A DNA stretch of 64,000 bases from Aquila chrysaetos chrysaetos (taxonomy: Eukaryota > Chordata > Aves > Accipitriformes > Accipitridae). Where the stretch lies: positions 33,169,120 to 33,233,119 of the forward strand of contig NC_044006.1 in NCBI RefSeq assembly GCF_900496995.4, in the 5' to 3' direction. This document shows, in pieces, positions 13,396-24,460 of this stretch; the first letter of the stretch is position 1, and the number at the start of each line of letters is the position of its first letter. The notes beneath the pieces are model-generated. The model made no database searches. It worked only from the letters and a program-made list of their open reading frames with translations, and was not told the DNA's origin. The translations under genes and the position numbers were made by a program.

Positions 13396-16003
13396 TTTTT
13401 CCCCACAACACTTAATACGGCACTGCATTTTGCCTTTTCAGAACATAGCTCCTATTGACTTCAGCTACAAGTGCGAATAATCATTTCTTTTGCATCTCAG
13501 ACCCAAAGCTGGGGATTCAGAAAACAAGGAGAAAAGCGAGCACACTGAAATGTAAGGCTTACTTGCCTTATCTAGCATCCCACAGGAACACTGTGGTGCA
13601 AGCAGAAGACAAAAATCAAATTTTCCAAGGAAGCAATTAGCCAGGAGACCATCCTTTCTCCTTGAATAATCCCCTTCCTTACTCACGACATGCCTTCCTC
13701 CAATGCTGTATGCACAATATCCCAGTCACTCCCAGAAAAACTCTCCTGTGCAATGACCGTGACAGAAGTTTCTTGATAAAGTAACATGATCACGCAGGTT
13801 TTGACTGGATACCATGGTCTGCACACAATCCAATACCAAACCAACACTGCCAGGGTAAACATCAATTCTGGTGCTTCTTAATTTCCAAGGCCTTCAGCTG
13901 TAATGATATTTTTTTTAATGTTTTTTTATATGCCCGTACACACACTAGCTCTTTAAAACAGCATATGATGTTACTGGTAGCAAGGTAGATCATGGTTTCG
14001 AAATTAAACTAAAACCAAATCAATGCAGATGCTGTCATTTTTCCATGTTTTTTTTTCCCCTCTAAGGACTGAATAAAAGCACCACCCTCCCTAGCATGTA
14101 CCACAGTTGTGCTCTGAGCCTGCATAGGACAATTGTGCATTTGTTTATGCTTTCAAATCTACAGCAGTAGTAACAGGCATCCAGCCACGGATTCACCCTC
14201 CCCTCACCTGATCCTTGCCAGAGTCTGCCCTACAGTGGCTGTCTCCAGTAGGAGACAACCAAGGCTGATTTTATCAGTTGAAGTGTCATTTTAAAGGCAC
14301 ATTGCATAAGTTTCCCTTTTGTTGGAGGGGTTTTTCACCTGTTCCCCTGCCCCCAAATGCTTAAATTCCTGCCTGCAACACAGTCCATGTCTCCTTTTAA
14401 GTTTTTCCTATGGTTCCTCATACTTCTCTCAAAACTGCACTGCCACATTCAGCTATTACCGGCTGCAGGAGCCACAGCCTTGGAAATAGCACTCCTGTTG
14501 AATGAAGAGAGCAAATGCTGCTAAAATACATATTAAAGGGACTCTTTCATGTAATCACTATGCACATGTACAAAGGAAAAAAAAGGGGGGGACCCTCCTA
14601 GTGGCTGTACAGCTTTCAAGCTACATAAATGGATTCTGTGTGAAACAGTGTCACCTTTAATATTTTAAATCCAGGCCTGGACACAGCAGTCACATTTGAA
14701 GCTGATGACACAAACCAGTCTGGTTTTCAGGTATGAAGCAGAGGTTCTTGACAGGTTTCCTTTCAAGTTGTGCACATCAGACCATCAGCTAAACACAAAC
14801 AGCAGTTACTAGAGTATGATCTGAGAGGCTGCTTTCCCCACATGGCCTCTTTCCAGTCCTACCTAGGATTTTTCAATATATTTGTTCTTTGTAACCAGAT
14901 TATGATATATCCAAAGACTGACATCATCTCGCTGATTATTACCGTGCTTGCTTAGGTTGCCCCAGTTCTAAATCTGATTTTAGTGCATCTCTCATTGCAC
15001 CAGAAACATTGTGGCTGCCTAGAACAAAATGCTAGGACAGCATCCCTCTAATGATACCAATTTGTTGAAACTGTTTTTATTTTGCTTTCAAGATTTCTGT
15101 CTCAGCAAACTTGTGGTTGCATCAGCATCATCTGCACACCCACACCTTGCAAAAACAAACAGGATCAGCACTCGGTATTGTGCTCAAACTTGGCAAAAAT
15201 GCAGTCACACCCAGGACTGACCCAAGTCAGTGTAGGGAAGTCATCTGGTAAAGCCTGAATCCAGTATTAATGAATGTGGAACCAAGACCCCAGCCTCTTT
15301 CAGTTCACTAACTTAAGCTTAACACCAAGCCTTCCTTGGACCAGATCCAGCTCCCACTGAAAGCAGTGACTTGATTCTTTCCTTACTCAGTCCCTCCTTC
15401 ACTGGAGTTCTACCAGTCTTATACCTGAGCCGCTCCTTTCAGAGACAGGTGAATTGGTGCCAGCAGCTTCCACGGGAACTGGCACAGGCCGTATGAACAG
15501 AAGTACCTTGCCAAAGGTCTGATGGATGCTAAAATCTATTTGTGATTTGACCCCATTTCTGGGGGTCCTCTCTGCAAGGACTCACTTTCTACTGCTTTTG
15601 TGGAATTGGAACAAGGGCAAGTGCAGAAATATCACGCTGTTCCAATATGCACTTTATTCAAAAGAAAAACTAAGTTAAAAAATAAATATATACTCACATT
15701 TTTATATATATATATCAAAGAACAAAGCTGATATTTAAGTATGTCTTTAAAGCATTCTTCTCTTGAAGGGATAATGACATTTCATACATATTCCACCTTA
15801 ACCTTGAGTTATTGAGAATATTTTGCATTTTTGACCTTTTGTAAAATATCTGCATTCTATCTGAGAGGCATTTTCACCTTCTTAGCATGTCAGTCCTAAT
15901 GCTGTTTCTATCTGCACTTGGAGCATGTTCCAGACAACACTTCCCAAAGCTTCTGTTTTCTTGTGTGTCCCCCAAACAGTTCTCTCTTCCCAAGGAAACA
16001 CCA

Positions 16004-16607
16004 TGTCCTGGTTTTGGCTGGGATAGAGTTAATTTTCTTTCTAGTAGCTGGTGTAGTGTTATGTTTTGGATTTAGTATGAGAATAATCTTGATAACACAC
16101 TGATGTTTTCAGTTGTTGCTAAGTAGTGTTTATACTAAGCCAAGGATTTTTCAGCTTCTCATGCCCAGCCAGCAAGAAGGCTGGAGGGGCACAAGAAGTT
16201 GGGAGGGGACACAGCCAGGACAGCTGACCCAAACTGGCCAAAGGGATATTCCATACCATGTGACATCATGCCCAGTATATAAACTGGGGGGAGTTGGCCT
16301 GGGGGGGGGATCGCTGCTCAGGAACTAACTGGGCATTGTTTGGCAAGTGGTGAGCAATGCATTGTATATCACTTGTTTTGTATATTGCGATTCTTTTTTT
16401 ATTATTCTTGTCATTTTATTATTGTTATTATTATTATTCTTATTATCCTCTTCCTTTCTGTCCTATTAAACTGTTCTTATCTCAACCCCTGAGTTTTACT
16501 TTTTTTTTTTTTCTTTCCCAGTTCTCTCCCCTATACCACTGGGTGGAGGGGGAAGTGAGCAAGTGGCTGAGTGGTGCTTAGCTGCTGGCTGGGGTTAAAC
16601 CACGACA
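16004..16607 (+). mobile_element. solo LTR of an avian ERVL-like endogenous retrovirus
   Basis: The element begins TGTCCTGGTTTTGG and ends AAACCACGACA, giving TG...CA termini, 604 bp in length. It has a TATA box TATATAAA at 16276-16283 and a polyadenylation hexamer ATTAAA at 16465-16470, in the order expected of U3-R-U5. The flanks CACCA and CACCC look like a 5-bp target duplication with one mismatch, which fits an ERVL-type insertion. No internal retroviral genes or second LTR are present, so it is a recombination remnant. I recognise the family as common in birds outside the chicken lineage. It lies antisense to CMTM8 within intron 1. Confidence 0.88.
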
Positions 16608-18469
16608 CACCCTGATCTTCTCCAGGAAACCAAAGACTTTTAAGGAAACAGAACTTTAAACATTTATATGATCATGGAGGAAGATGGAAATCATCTAGAT
16701 GTGTGTATTCACTACACTAAGGACAGTTACAGTAAAGGTTAGCAGTGGAACAACAGCACCTCAAAAGGGAGAACTGAAACCTGACTTCAATGAGAGTTTT
16801 GTCTGATCTAGAGCAAAGGAGAGAGCTTAGACTTTATATGTGTGCTTTCTTATTCATGCACAGGAAGATGAAGCTACTGGATGAATTGACTGACTAGTCC
16901 AGGATACTTTTTTTTTTTCACTCAGTAATTCAAAGTGAATCATTTTCAGACCACACTTACGTACATCTCTAGGCAAATCACTTGTTCAACACATGAGAAG
17001 GTGCCTCAGTGTTGTCAACTACATGCAAGCAGACACACTGTGACTCGAGTAAATATTGCATTACAAGAAGAAAACAAAAAGAAAAAATCTCTACTGTTCC
17101 TGATAGAAGAGAAACTCTTGATGCTACTCAGGTGAGGAAAGAGGCTTTATGAAATTCCCTCTGTGTTTCTGACGGCTATTCCAAGAACTGGGGGTGCAGG
17201 AGGAGCATGGGATCTATACACAAAACTCTGAACTGCAGTCAGAGAGGGCATAAGACTAAAAGAAAAAGCTAAATGCAAGGAGAGCTTTAAAAATATTAAG
17301 TACAATTTTTGTCTTTTAGCTTTTTCACAGTACATGGTCTCACTGTATTACTTCTGTTTTTCTTCACATTTATATGATTTTATTGCTAACTTAATTCAAA
17401 ACCTGAATATCTGTAGAAGATTTTGATGCATCTCTTAGGAAAAAAAAGGAGGGAAAAGCCTATTGAACAAACACTTGGACATGTTCAGTTGTTCTGGTTT
17501 TGTTAACCTCAATATCTTAATTCTGACATAACTTTCAATATCTATTTAATATTCTGAGGCTCACCACTCTACTAGAATAAACAAATTCAACAAGATTTCT
17601 TTTCTGAATTAACCTTTGAAGGTCTTACATTTGAAGAACAATGAAACAGTGATCAAAACAATTTTTATTGTCCAGAAATGTAAATTCAAACCATAAAATT
17701 ATGTGGTGCCAATACTGTAAGTAACCTCCTATCAGGCTTCTATTTCAAGTCCTTATCTTATTCTGGGCATTTCACTCAAAGAATAATCTGCATAGAATAG
17801 CATGAAGAAATGCAGCTGTAATTACAATTTACTAAAATTTACACTATCACAAGATCTCTCTTGCAGCACCAGCGTAACAACCTTCCAAGCTATGTACTTG
17901 TACTTGTTTTTGTTAAGGACAAATAGCCATTACAAGCCTTAAAATTAGTAGGGCAAGTTTTACGAGAGACTGTATCTAGGAACACACTGGTGTGAAGCAA
18001 CAATCTGAAGGAATCAATGTCATCGTGCTAGAAAGTAAATATTTTTATAACTACATCCATAGCAACCACAAAACTCTTCACTTCACCAAAGTGATCCATA
18101 ATGCTTGACTTGAGAAGCTGATTTAAAGAGCTGAGAAGGTATCACTAGCCATCATTTATCCTGGCCATCAAATTCCCAGGAAGACAAATATATAGTCTTT
18201 CTGGGCCATCACTGTACAGAAAACAAACACTCAAGAGACATCTGCGGAAATCACTATAGTTTCGAAAGACGCAAGTATAAGTCCTTCTTTTGAAACTATA
18301 AGTCCTCTGGGGGCAGGGGTGTGTGTTCCATTATAGGAATAAGTATCAATTATCTTCTATAGGATGTATTTTTACTGCAGTGTCAACTCAGGTGAACGAC
18401 ATCTGAATTAAAGACTTATGTAACACCACTTATGTCTTACATACTACTTTTCACCAACAGATCTCAGTG

Positions 18470-18565
18470 TGCCTTACAAAGATTTGTATCCATATTCCAT
18501 GAACAGAGAAGTCATTCAGAGAAGTTAAGGAGATGCAGATAAATTCATTGTCAGTAGTCACTGGC
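18470..18565 (+). repeat. possible ancient MIR/L3-like remnant
   Basis: The words 'agatctcagtgtgccttacaaa', 'tatccatattccatgaacag' and 'cagagaagttaaggag' follow the order of 'gatctcaaagcgctttacaaa...tatccccattttacagatg...cagagaggttaagtga'. The similarity is faint, so this is a tentative call. Confidence 0.4.
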
Positions 18566-20131
18566 CACCTAAGGCCAGTGAATCTGTTTCCTGAGTCAGA
18601 AGACCCTGTCCTGTTCAGCAAGCATCATTACTTCTGTATATAAGTAATTTGGATGAGCTTCCACACACCAAACCTGCGTTTTATGCCAGTTCCCAAAGGC
18701 GCCTCTCAGAAATCCAGTGGCATTTTCTATTTTGTTCTTTGCACTGAAATAAACGGACTCCAGTTCTTTCTCAGTAAGTGGCAGGAAACCTTGCATGCTC
18801 TCTGGTCATGGAGGCAGATGTAGAAGGCAAAGGAAATCTGTCAGCACCAGGTAATTTAGCCTACATTTCAGGCTGCAGTTCTGTTCAGTAGTTCATTCAT
18901 ACTAGATGTGTGCAGTGCTAGGCCAAACGGCATTACAAAATTAATCTGAACCACGTTTGGGTACATGATTCCATTACCGCTGAATATGCACAGTCAACTT
19001 CATCCCAGATATATGCTGGCTTTAAAGCAGTTACGTAAAAGACAGATAATACCTGATCCATCATAAAACCTGTCTTTATAAAGCTAACTCATTTTGAACA
19101 AATTGGCAACAGCAGACTGAGTTAATAGCAGACCAGTGTTTTGCAGCACTGCAAAGAATCTCTTAGTAGGAGCCGTTAAGCTGAATTTACTGTGCCATTA
19201 AACCACAGCCTCAGCGCAGAGGTAGGCTGGTTACCAGTGCACATGAAGTCCACGCAGCAGTTAATTCATCTTCACAGCACCCAAATTAGGGAGGTAAGAG
19301 CAAAACCTGATCAAGATCCTTCATTTAAGGGACTGAAAGATTTCATTTATGTGGTAACTTTGTGCTTTTCCATTCTCTTTCGTTGAAGAATAACACAGAT
19401 TTGCCCTTTGCCTATACGGAGAAGAAAGCTCCAGTTTCAGAGGCAGGAGTCACAGACTGCACTCCTCTTGCTGTATGCATATCGCTGACTGACAGCAGCA
19501 ATAATCAAATATTTATGCAGCCCCACAGTGCAAATTCTCAGAACATTTAGCACTGTTGTTTAACACCGGTAGCTTAGCTTTAACATAGTATCCTAATAAA
19601 CGCTGTGTCTGGCAGATGAGTAGCTGCAGTGATAACAGGTATTACTAAAAACAGTCCTCTTCCCTGTCCGTCTGGCAGATGTCTCCAGAGCAGGAGCAGC
19701 AGAAGCAAAGGTATGCTCTTACCACAGCTGCTGCACTTCAGAGCTTGGTGCTTAGACTGAAAATAATCAGGCTACAAACTCCTGAGACTGAAATACAGAC
19801 ACACATATGAGTTTGTCCCATTTACAGGTTTGCAAATCCTTAGCAGATGGATCATGCTGTGGGCCGGGGGTCAGTACTAAGGGTCAGAAATATCCTGAAG
19901 AGCTAATCTGTGCAGGCAAGCCACAACTTTTATGTATATAAGATGATCAGAACAGGCAGGATCTGACTGATTTAGGGTACACAACTCCATTACTGCTGAA
20001 TATGCACAGCCAGTTTTGAAATAGAGATCTTATGTAAAGCTAGTCATGCTCTCTTAAAGCACGTTTTCTCAGAAAAAAAAAACAAACGTACAGAACTGGT
20101 GGAAAAGGTTTGATCAAAACCCAATGACAAA

Positions 20132-20162
20132 CATATATATATATATACACACACATACATAT
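20132..20162. repeat. TA/CA microsatellite
   Basis: About nine AT/TA units followed by CA units and CATACAT, inside CMTM8 intron 1. Confidence 0.9.
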
Positions 20163-21999
20163 AAACTTACTTATTTGATTTTAATAACTGGTTTTATTTC
20201 AGTTAATTCCACATCAAGGTATTCACTAATGTTTTTCTTCTCCTTGAATTTCACAGAAGAACTGTTACTCTACCCGCTTTAAAATAAGTGGGGTTAAGAA
20301 CCAGAAGTATTTCCTCAAAGGCACTTTCTAGCAATACTCTACTTCTGTAGGACCTGCCTTATTGCTTTCAACTTCATATTAAAACTGCCCTCCATTCTCT
20401 CAAATACCTCATCCCATACCAGTATAAGTTCGCCTACATTAGAGACTTCTGTTGGCACCTTTGAGTTGGCCAGGAACTGTACATCTTCACACTGTTGATC
20501 AGTAAAAATACATAAGTGGAAGCCTGTAGCGCAGACACAACTCTACACTAGCCCAGAAAGTCACGTAGCATTGAGGTTCTTTCTGAAGCTGGTAAACATG
20601 TTCTCAAGTACTTATGAAACTTAAACCAAAGCTGGCTCTAAATGTCAATATTAGCAGACTCAAGCATCTCAAAATGGTGGCTGAAGATTTTATAATTATT
20701 CCAGGAGTCAAGAATGGCCAACGAGAAACAAATTCCCCCTAAAAACCATCGTCACTCTGTTTAGAAAGGTAAGCTACACAAATATCATCACCTGTCAACA
20801 CAAACTAGAAAGCACAATTCCAACAAAAAGTAAGCAAGAGCCTGTCCATGCCCTGTGGCCATGTAACTCAACCTAAGTGCAGCTGATGTAGTATTTGTAG
20901 CCAGGCTGAATATATGACATTCCAGCAGGGCTTGGCAAAAGCCTTGGGCACCTCTCTAACAATCTACAGTGGGATCAGTCTTCAGATAAAGTACAGGAAA
21001 GGTTCACAGTTCTGTTGTAATTAGTAACTGAAAAAGAATGGAAAAGCAAGCAGCTTTTCTTTCAAAACCCGAGACTTCTTTATTCACAGATCAACCACAA
21101 CTCAGACCGCGAAGCATTCCCTGTATTTAACAACTGAAACAAGCCTACAATCACCTACCTACTAAAGATGGCCAGAATTCCCAACCATGACAGCATACAA
21201 GGTACCAGCTGGTAGCAGGCTCTGACTTTACACCCTCACCACTACTTGCCTGCACAGCAGCTGCCATCTCAATCAACGTCCTTTCTCTGATGGCACTGTT
21301 CCTGCCAGGGGTCCTACACCACATTTCAGCCTGAAGCTTTGCTTGGTTATTTTAACTTTGAAGTCAGCAAAACCAACAGTCCTTCCACTGCTCTGGTGAA
21401 GCACAATGTTTTCAAGCCTTGAAAATGAATCTGGTCAGATAAGTTAATCCTTCCAGCATCATCAAAGCAAAATCATCACACAGGAAACTCAAAAAATTTG
21501 TTGGGGCAACCAGCTCTTTAAGTTCCTCAACTATTAATAGCGTAGATGAGCAGACTTAAAGAGAAATGCATTATTTTTAAGCGGAGATGCTGAGTATTTA
21601 TTGCTTAAGACACCGAGAATAGGCAGGCCTGCAGAGGGACCCCAGCGTTGCGTTGTTCGCTGCCTAGCACTAAGGCAAATGACTAAACCCCATACTGCCT
21701 GGCCATCTGTATGTTTGTTTACAGCTTATAAAGTACCTGCAAAAAATAAAATCACTACCAAAACCAAAAGGTGTTCGTTCCTATCCCGCTCTGCACAGGT
21801 GTATCCAACCACTAAGAGCTTAAGGAAACGTTTTTTATTGACCTACAAAACGAAGATAAGTTGCCTAATTAACTCTCACATCACGGTTATCTGTGCGCTA
21901 TAAAGTATGAAGCGTGTACAACCAACGTAGTTAAAGAAAAGCCTCCAAAAATCAGTTCCTGATCTGCCAAAACTCATTTTTCCGCTACAGGAGGTGATG

Positions 22000-23350
22000 A
22001 TACCGCATGCGCTGCGGGAGACTGAAGAGACCGCACGTGCCCTGTATTACTTTTGGATCTGTCGACAGTTTCGAGGCGGGAGCGCTGTGTCCTCCCCCCG
22101 CACCCGGTCTTTGTTTCCAAGCCCCTTCCCTCCGCTTCACCTGCCGGTACGGACCGCTCCAAGCCGCATCAGGCGACGATGACCCGAGAGGAAACAGCCC
22201 GACCTCCAAACGGCAGCGGGAACCCTCCACGGCGGTGACCCGAAAATCTGAGCTGAGCGCCCTGGGCCGGGCCGGGCCGGGCCGACGCTCCCCCGCCCCT
22301 CCGCGCACCCCCCCGGCCCGGCTCCTCCATGGCCGCCGCCGCCTCCCCGGGGACACTCACGATCTCGGTCACCATGAGGAGCCCGGGCAGGGTCCGCAGG
22401 AACTCCCTGTCGTAGGCGAGGGTGCTGGAGCTGGCCGACAGGTTGGCGGTGAAGGAGCTGCTGGTGGTGGTGACCGTGTGGGAGCGAGGGCGCGGCGGCG
22501 GCTCCTGAGGCGGCGGCACCGGCGGCTCCATCCTCGGCGCCGCGGGGCTGCCCCGCGCCGGCCGCCCGCCCGGCCAGCCCCGAGCACGGCGGCGGGGCGG
22601 AGGAGGGGGCGGCGGCCGCCTGACGGGCGGCGGGAAAGGCGCCGCCGCGCGCCGCTTTGTGTGGCCCCGGCACCGCGGGCAGCCCCTCGCCTCAGCGCGG
22701 AGGGGCGGGGGGGGCGGAAGGGTGCTCGGTGCTCGGCGCCCAGCCCCGGGCGGGGAGGCGGGTCCGGTGGGGTGCCGCCCGCCCAGGAGGCCGCCCGGCC
22801 GTCCCGTAGCTGCCCCCACCCTCCCCGGGGCGGGAGCGGGGCAGCCGCCTTACGGGGCGGGTGCTGGGGACCGGCCGCCCGAGGCCGGTATGGGGGACGC
22901 CGGGCCGGGGTTGGTGTCGCGGGGGATCCCCGGCGCTAGGGCAGGGGCCTCTGAGGGGGCAACGCGGGGCCCCTCCGAAACCATCGCCTGACCTCCCGGA
23001 CTTTCATACACCCTTGGGACCACGTCCGCTTCCAGTGCGGGCGAGGAGCCAAGCTGAGCCGGCCATCCTCTGGGAGAACACCCTGCGGGAAACCATGCCG
23101 TAGCCTCACGGGTGAGCGCGGTTTGGGGGGTCCAAACCCAGCCCCCTGCCATCGTCGTCCATCTAGACTGTCACCCCCGGCTCCACGGGCAGCAAACGTT
23201 GACAGGACGTGCTGGCGCTGCAGGTTGTCGTCCCCGCTGGCTGCCATCGCTCATCGGTGGCACGCTGTTGGGAGAGAAGTGCCCACGAAGTGCCGCGGGC
23301 AGGGAACGAGAGGTTAGGAGGTACCGCAGCCCTCTCAGAGCTGGAAATGG
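22000..23350 (-). promoter_or_regulatory. CMTM8: CMTM8 promoter CpG island
   Basis: CpG-dense GC-rich sequence surrounds CMTM8 exon 1, densest at about 22,220-22,960 and thinning out by 23,350. GGGCGG-type Sp1 boxes occur near 22,590-22,860. No TATA box is seen, so dispersed start sites between about 22,540 and 22,800 are likely. The long open frames in this block on both strands are a side effect of high GC. Confidence 0.8.
22361..22531 (-). CDS. CMTM8: CMTM8 coding exon 1 (N-terminal 57 residues; rest outside window)
   Basis: The exon encodes MEPPVPPPQEPPPRPRSHTV, then serine/threonine-rich sequence, then AYDREFLRTLPGLLMVTEI, and stops at the donor ATC|GTGAGT (22361/22360). The segments RSHTVTTT and AYDREFLRTLPG match human CMTM8 residue for residue as I recall it. 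The end falls at the start of the first MARVEL transmembrane helix, where human exon 1 also ends. CMTM8 is a four-pass MARVEL-domain membrane protein reported to speed EGF-receptor removal from the surface. The ATG at 22531 has G at -3 and +4. The N-terminus is about 8-9 residues longer than human through a proline-rich insert. The frame stays open upstream to an ATG at 22819, but the chosen start fits the family. Confidence 0.93.
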
Positions 23351-23636
23351 GGATTTAGCTGGGATCTGCCAAACAACCAAGAGTCTCCATGATCTAAAGA
23401 CTTTTTAAAAGCCATGAAGGTCACTAGAAGTGGAAAGTATGAGGTCATTATTGGCCTACTACCTGACAGTGTCAAGCTGTTCCCTAACCTATATTTTTTA
23501 GTACTTTTCCAGTCTAAAGTGTCGCCTTTAAAGAAAAAAAACATCGTTTCCGGGTCATTTAAGAGCTTCTAAAGTGATCTTCCATTCCACAAAAAGTATG
23601 GTGTTTCAACAACAAGAAAGCAGGTTATATTTTTTT

Positions 23637-23809
23637 TCAACGTTCAGGAATTCTCGTTAGCAAAGCATTTGCATGTGGCAGCTCAGTAAAAATTAAGTGT
23701 TTTCCATATGTTTGGTGGCTATTGTCCTCGAATTGTTTACTGCTGCTCTCCCACTGGCTAACAAAGGATGGATTTTGCAGTATTACCTTTCCACAAGGGA
23801 TTGAATCAG
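23637..23809 (-). other. possible third exon or 3'UTR of the unassigned locus
   Basis: After the pyrimidine-rich acceptor ending CCCCAG, an open frame runs 56 codons (DSIPCGKVILQNPSFVSQWE onward, ending LLTRIPER) to a TGA at 23637. No phase-matching donor from exon B was found, so if it is transcribed it is more likely 3'UTR or an alternative exon. Support is weak. Confidence 0.2.
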
Positions 23810-23911
23810 CTGGGGAGGGAGGAGGAGGATGACAGAGTTTCTCCCAGAAATACGGGAAACATGAATTACCCAAAGGAACTGGTTCTTGTGCATGATTGTG
23901 CCTCCACTCAC

Positions 23912-24127
23912 AGTGTAAGTGTGTCACAGCACAGGGTCCATGGGCTTCTTGGAATGCGTGTCTTGGCTTGGGCTCTGTGGAGCCTCCGTGTACTCATAGG
24001 CACTGGTGACTTTTTTATTTGAGATGGCAGAAGAAATCCAGCAGAGTTTTGTAAATATCAGCTGCAGGTCATCAGAGTGAGATGCCAGCCACTCAGCATA
24101 TGACATGACAGACAGGTCATATAATTT
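23912..24127 (-). CDS. candidate exon B of the same unassigned gene (contains stop)
   Basis: A good acceptor, a T10 run then CCTCACAAAG, lies just before 24127. It is in phase with exon A across a 120-base gap. The frame gives 67 codons, from KLYDLSVMSYAEWLASHSDD to KKPMDPVL, then TGA at 23926-23924. A donor-like CACT|GTGAGT follows 12 bases after the stop, and an acceptor CCTCCCTCCCCAG stands before 23809, so a 3'UTR intron is possible. Joined A and B would give 138 residues with no signal peptide and no membrane segment. The family is unknown, no poly(A) signal was found downstream, and chance remains a real explanation. Confidence 0.3.
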
Positions 24128-24247
24128 CTTTGTGAGGAAAAAAAAAAGACCATTAGCAAACCATGAACTCAAAGCATTTAACACATCTCAGTCATGAACG
24201 AGGAATTTTACACTTTTTGGCAAAACCATCGTTTTTTATGGAGTTAC

Positions 24248-24460
24248 CAGCATTTCTGTATTGGTTGCATTCCTATTTGATCCCTTTCTCTTAAGTAAGA
24301 GCTGAGATTTTACAGGAACAGAACACATCTGTGCACTGGTCTGTTTAGAGACCTGCTTCAACTGGCTTGCAAATAAAAAGTGCTTTATCTGATTGTTCAG
24401 TGCTGCCAAGCTTCCTTCCAATGCCAGAGCTGCTTTGAGGCGCTGTTCATGAGGATCCAT
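24248..24460 (-). CDS. candidate exon A of an unassigned small gene
   Basis: I do not recognise this protein. An ATG at 24460 in strong context (ACAATGG) opens 71 codons up to a possible donor CTG|GTAACT at 24248/24247; the frame otherwise ends at a TAA just after it. The product starts MDPHEQRLKAALALEGSLAA and looks like an amphipathic alpha-helix, followed by a Lys/Ser-rich stretch. An earlier weaker donor CAG|GTCTCT is in the same phase. An acceptor-like TTATAG lies about 55 bases upstream. ORFs this long do occur by chance here, so the case rests on joining with exon B. Confidence 0.3.

Larger units (their letters stand above)
1..22360 (-). other. CMTM8: CMTM8 intron 1, 5' part (continues past left edge)
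   Basis: After the exon 1 donor I looked for CMTM8 exons 2-4 through family landmarks such as FGW, FYW and the AGNTYFSF region and found none. The stretch is AT-rich. It holds a solo LTR (16,004-16,607), an A20 run (7976-7995), a TTTTG repeat (11,306-11,330), a TA/CA repeat (20,132-20,162) and two faint ancient SINE-like matches (about 13,285-13,395 and 18,470-18,565). The remaining sequence shows nothing I can name. The human gene also has a very long first intron. Confidence 0.75.

Noticed and set aside
22137-22673. 178-codon minus-strand open frame overlapping CMTM8 exon 1 in another frame
   Set aside because: The frame that matches CMTM8 is a different one; this frame is a GC-driven shadow.
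22007-22939. 310-codon plus-strand open frame across the CMTM8 CpG island
   Set aside because: It is antisense to CMTM8 exon 1. Its Arg/Pro/Gly-rich composition is what GC-rich DNA gives by default, and no domain is visible.
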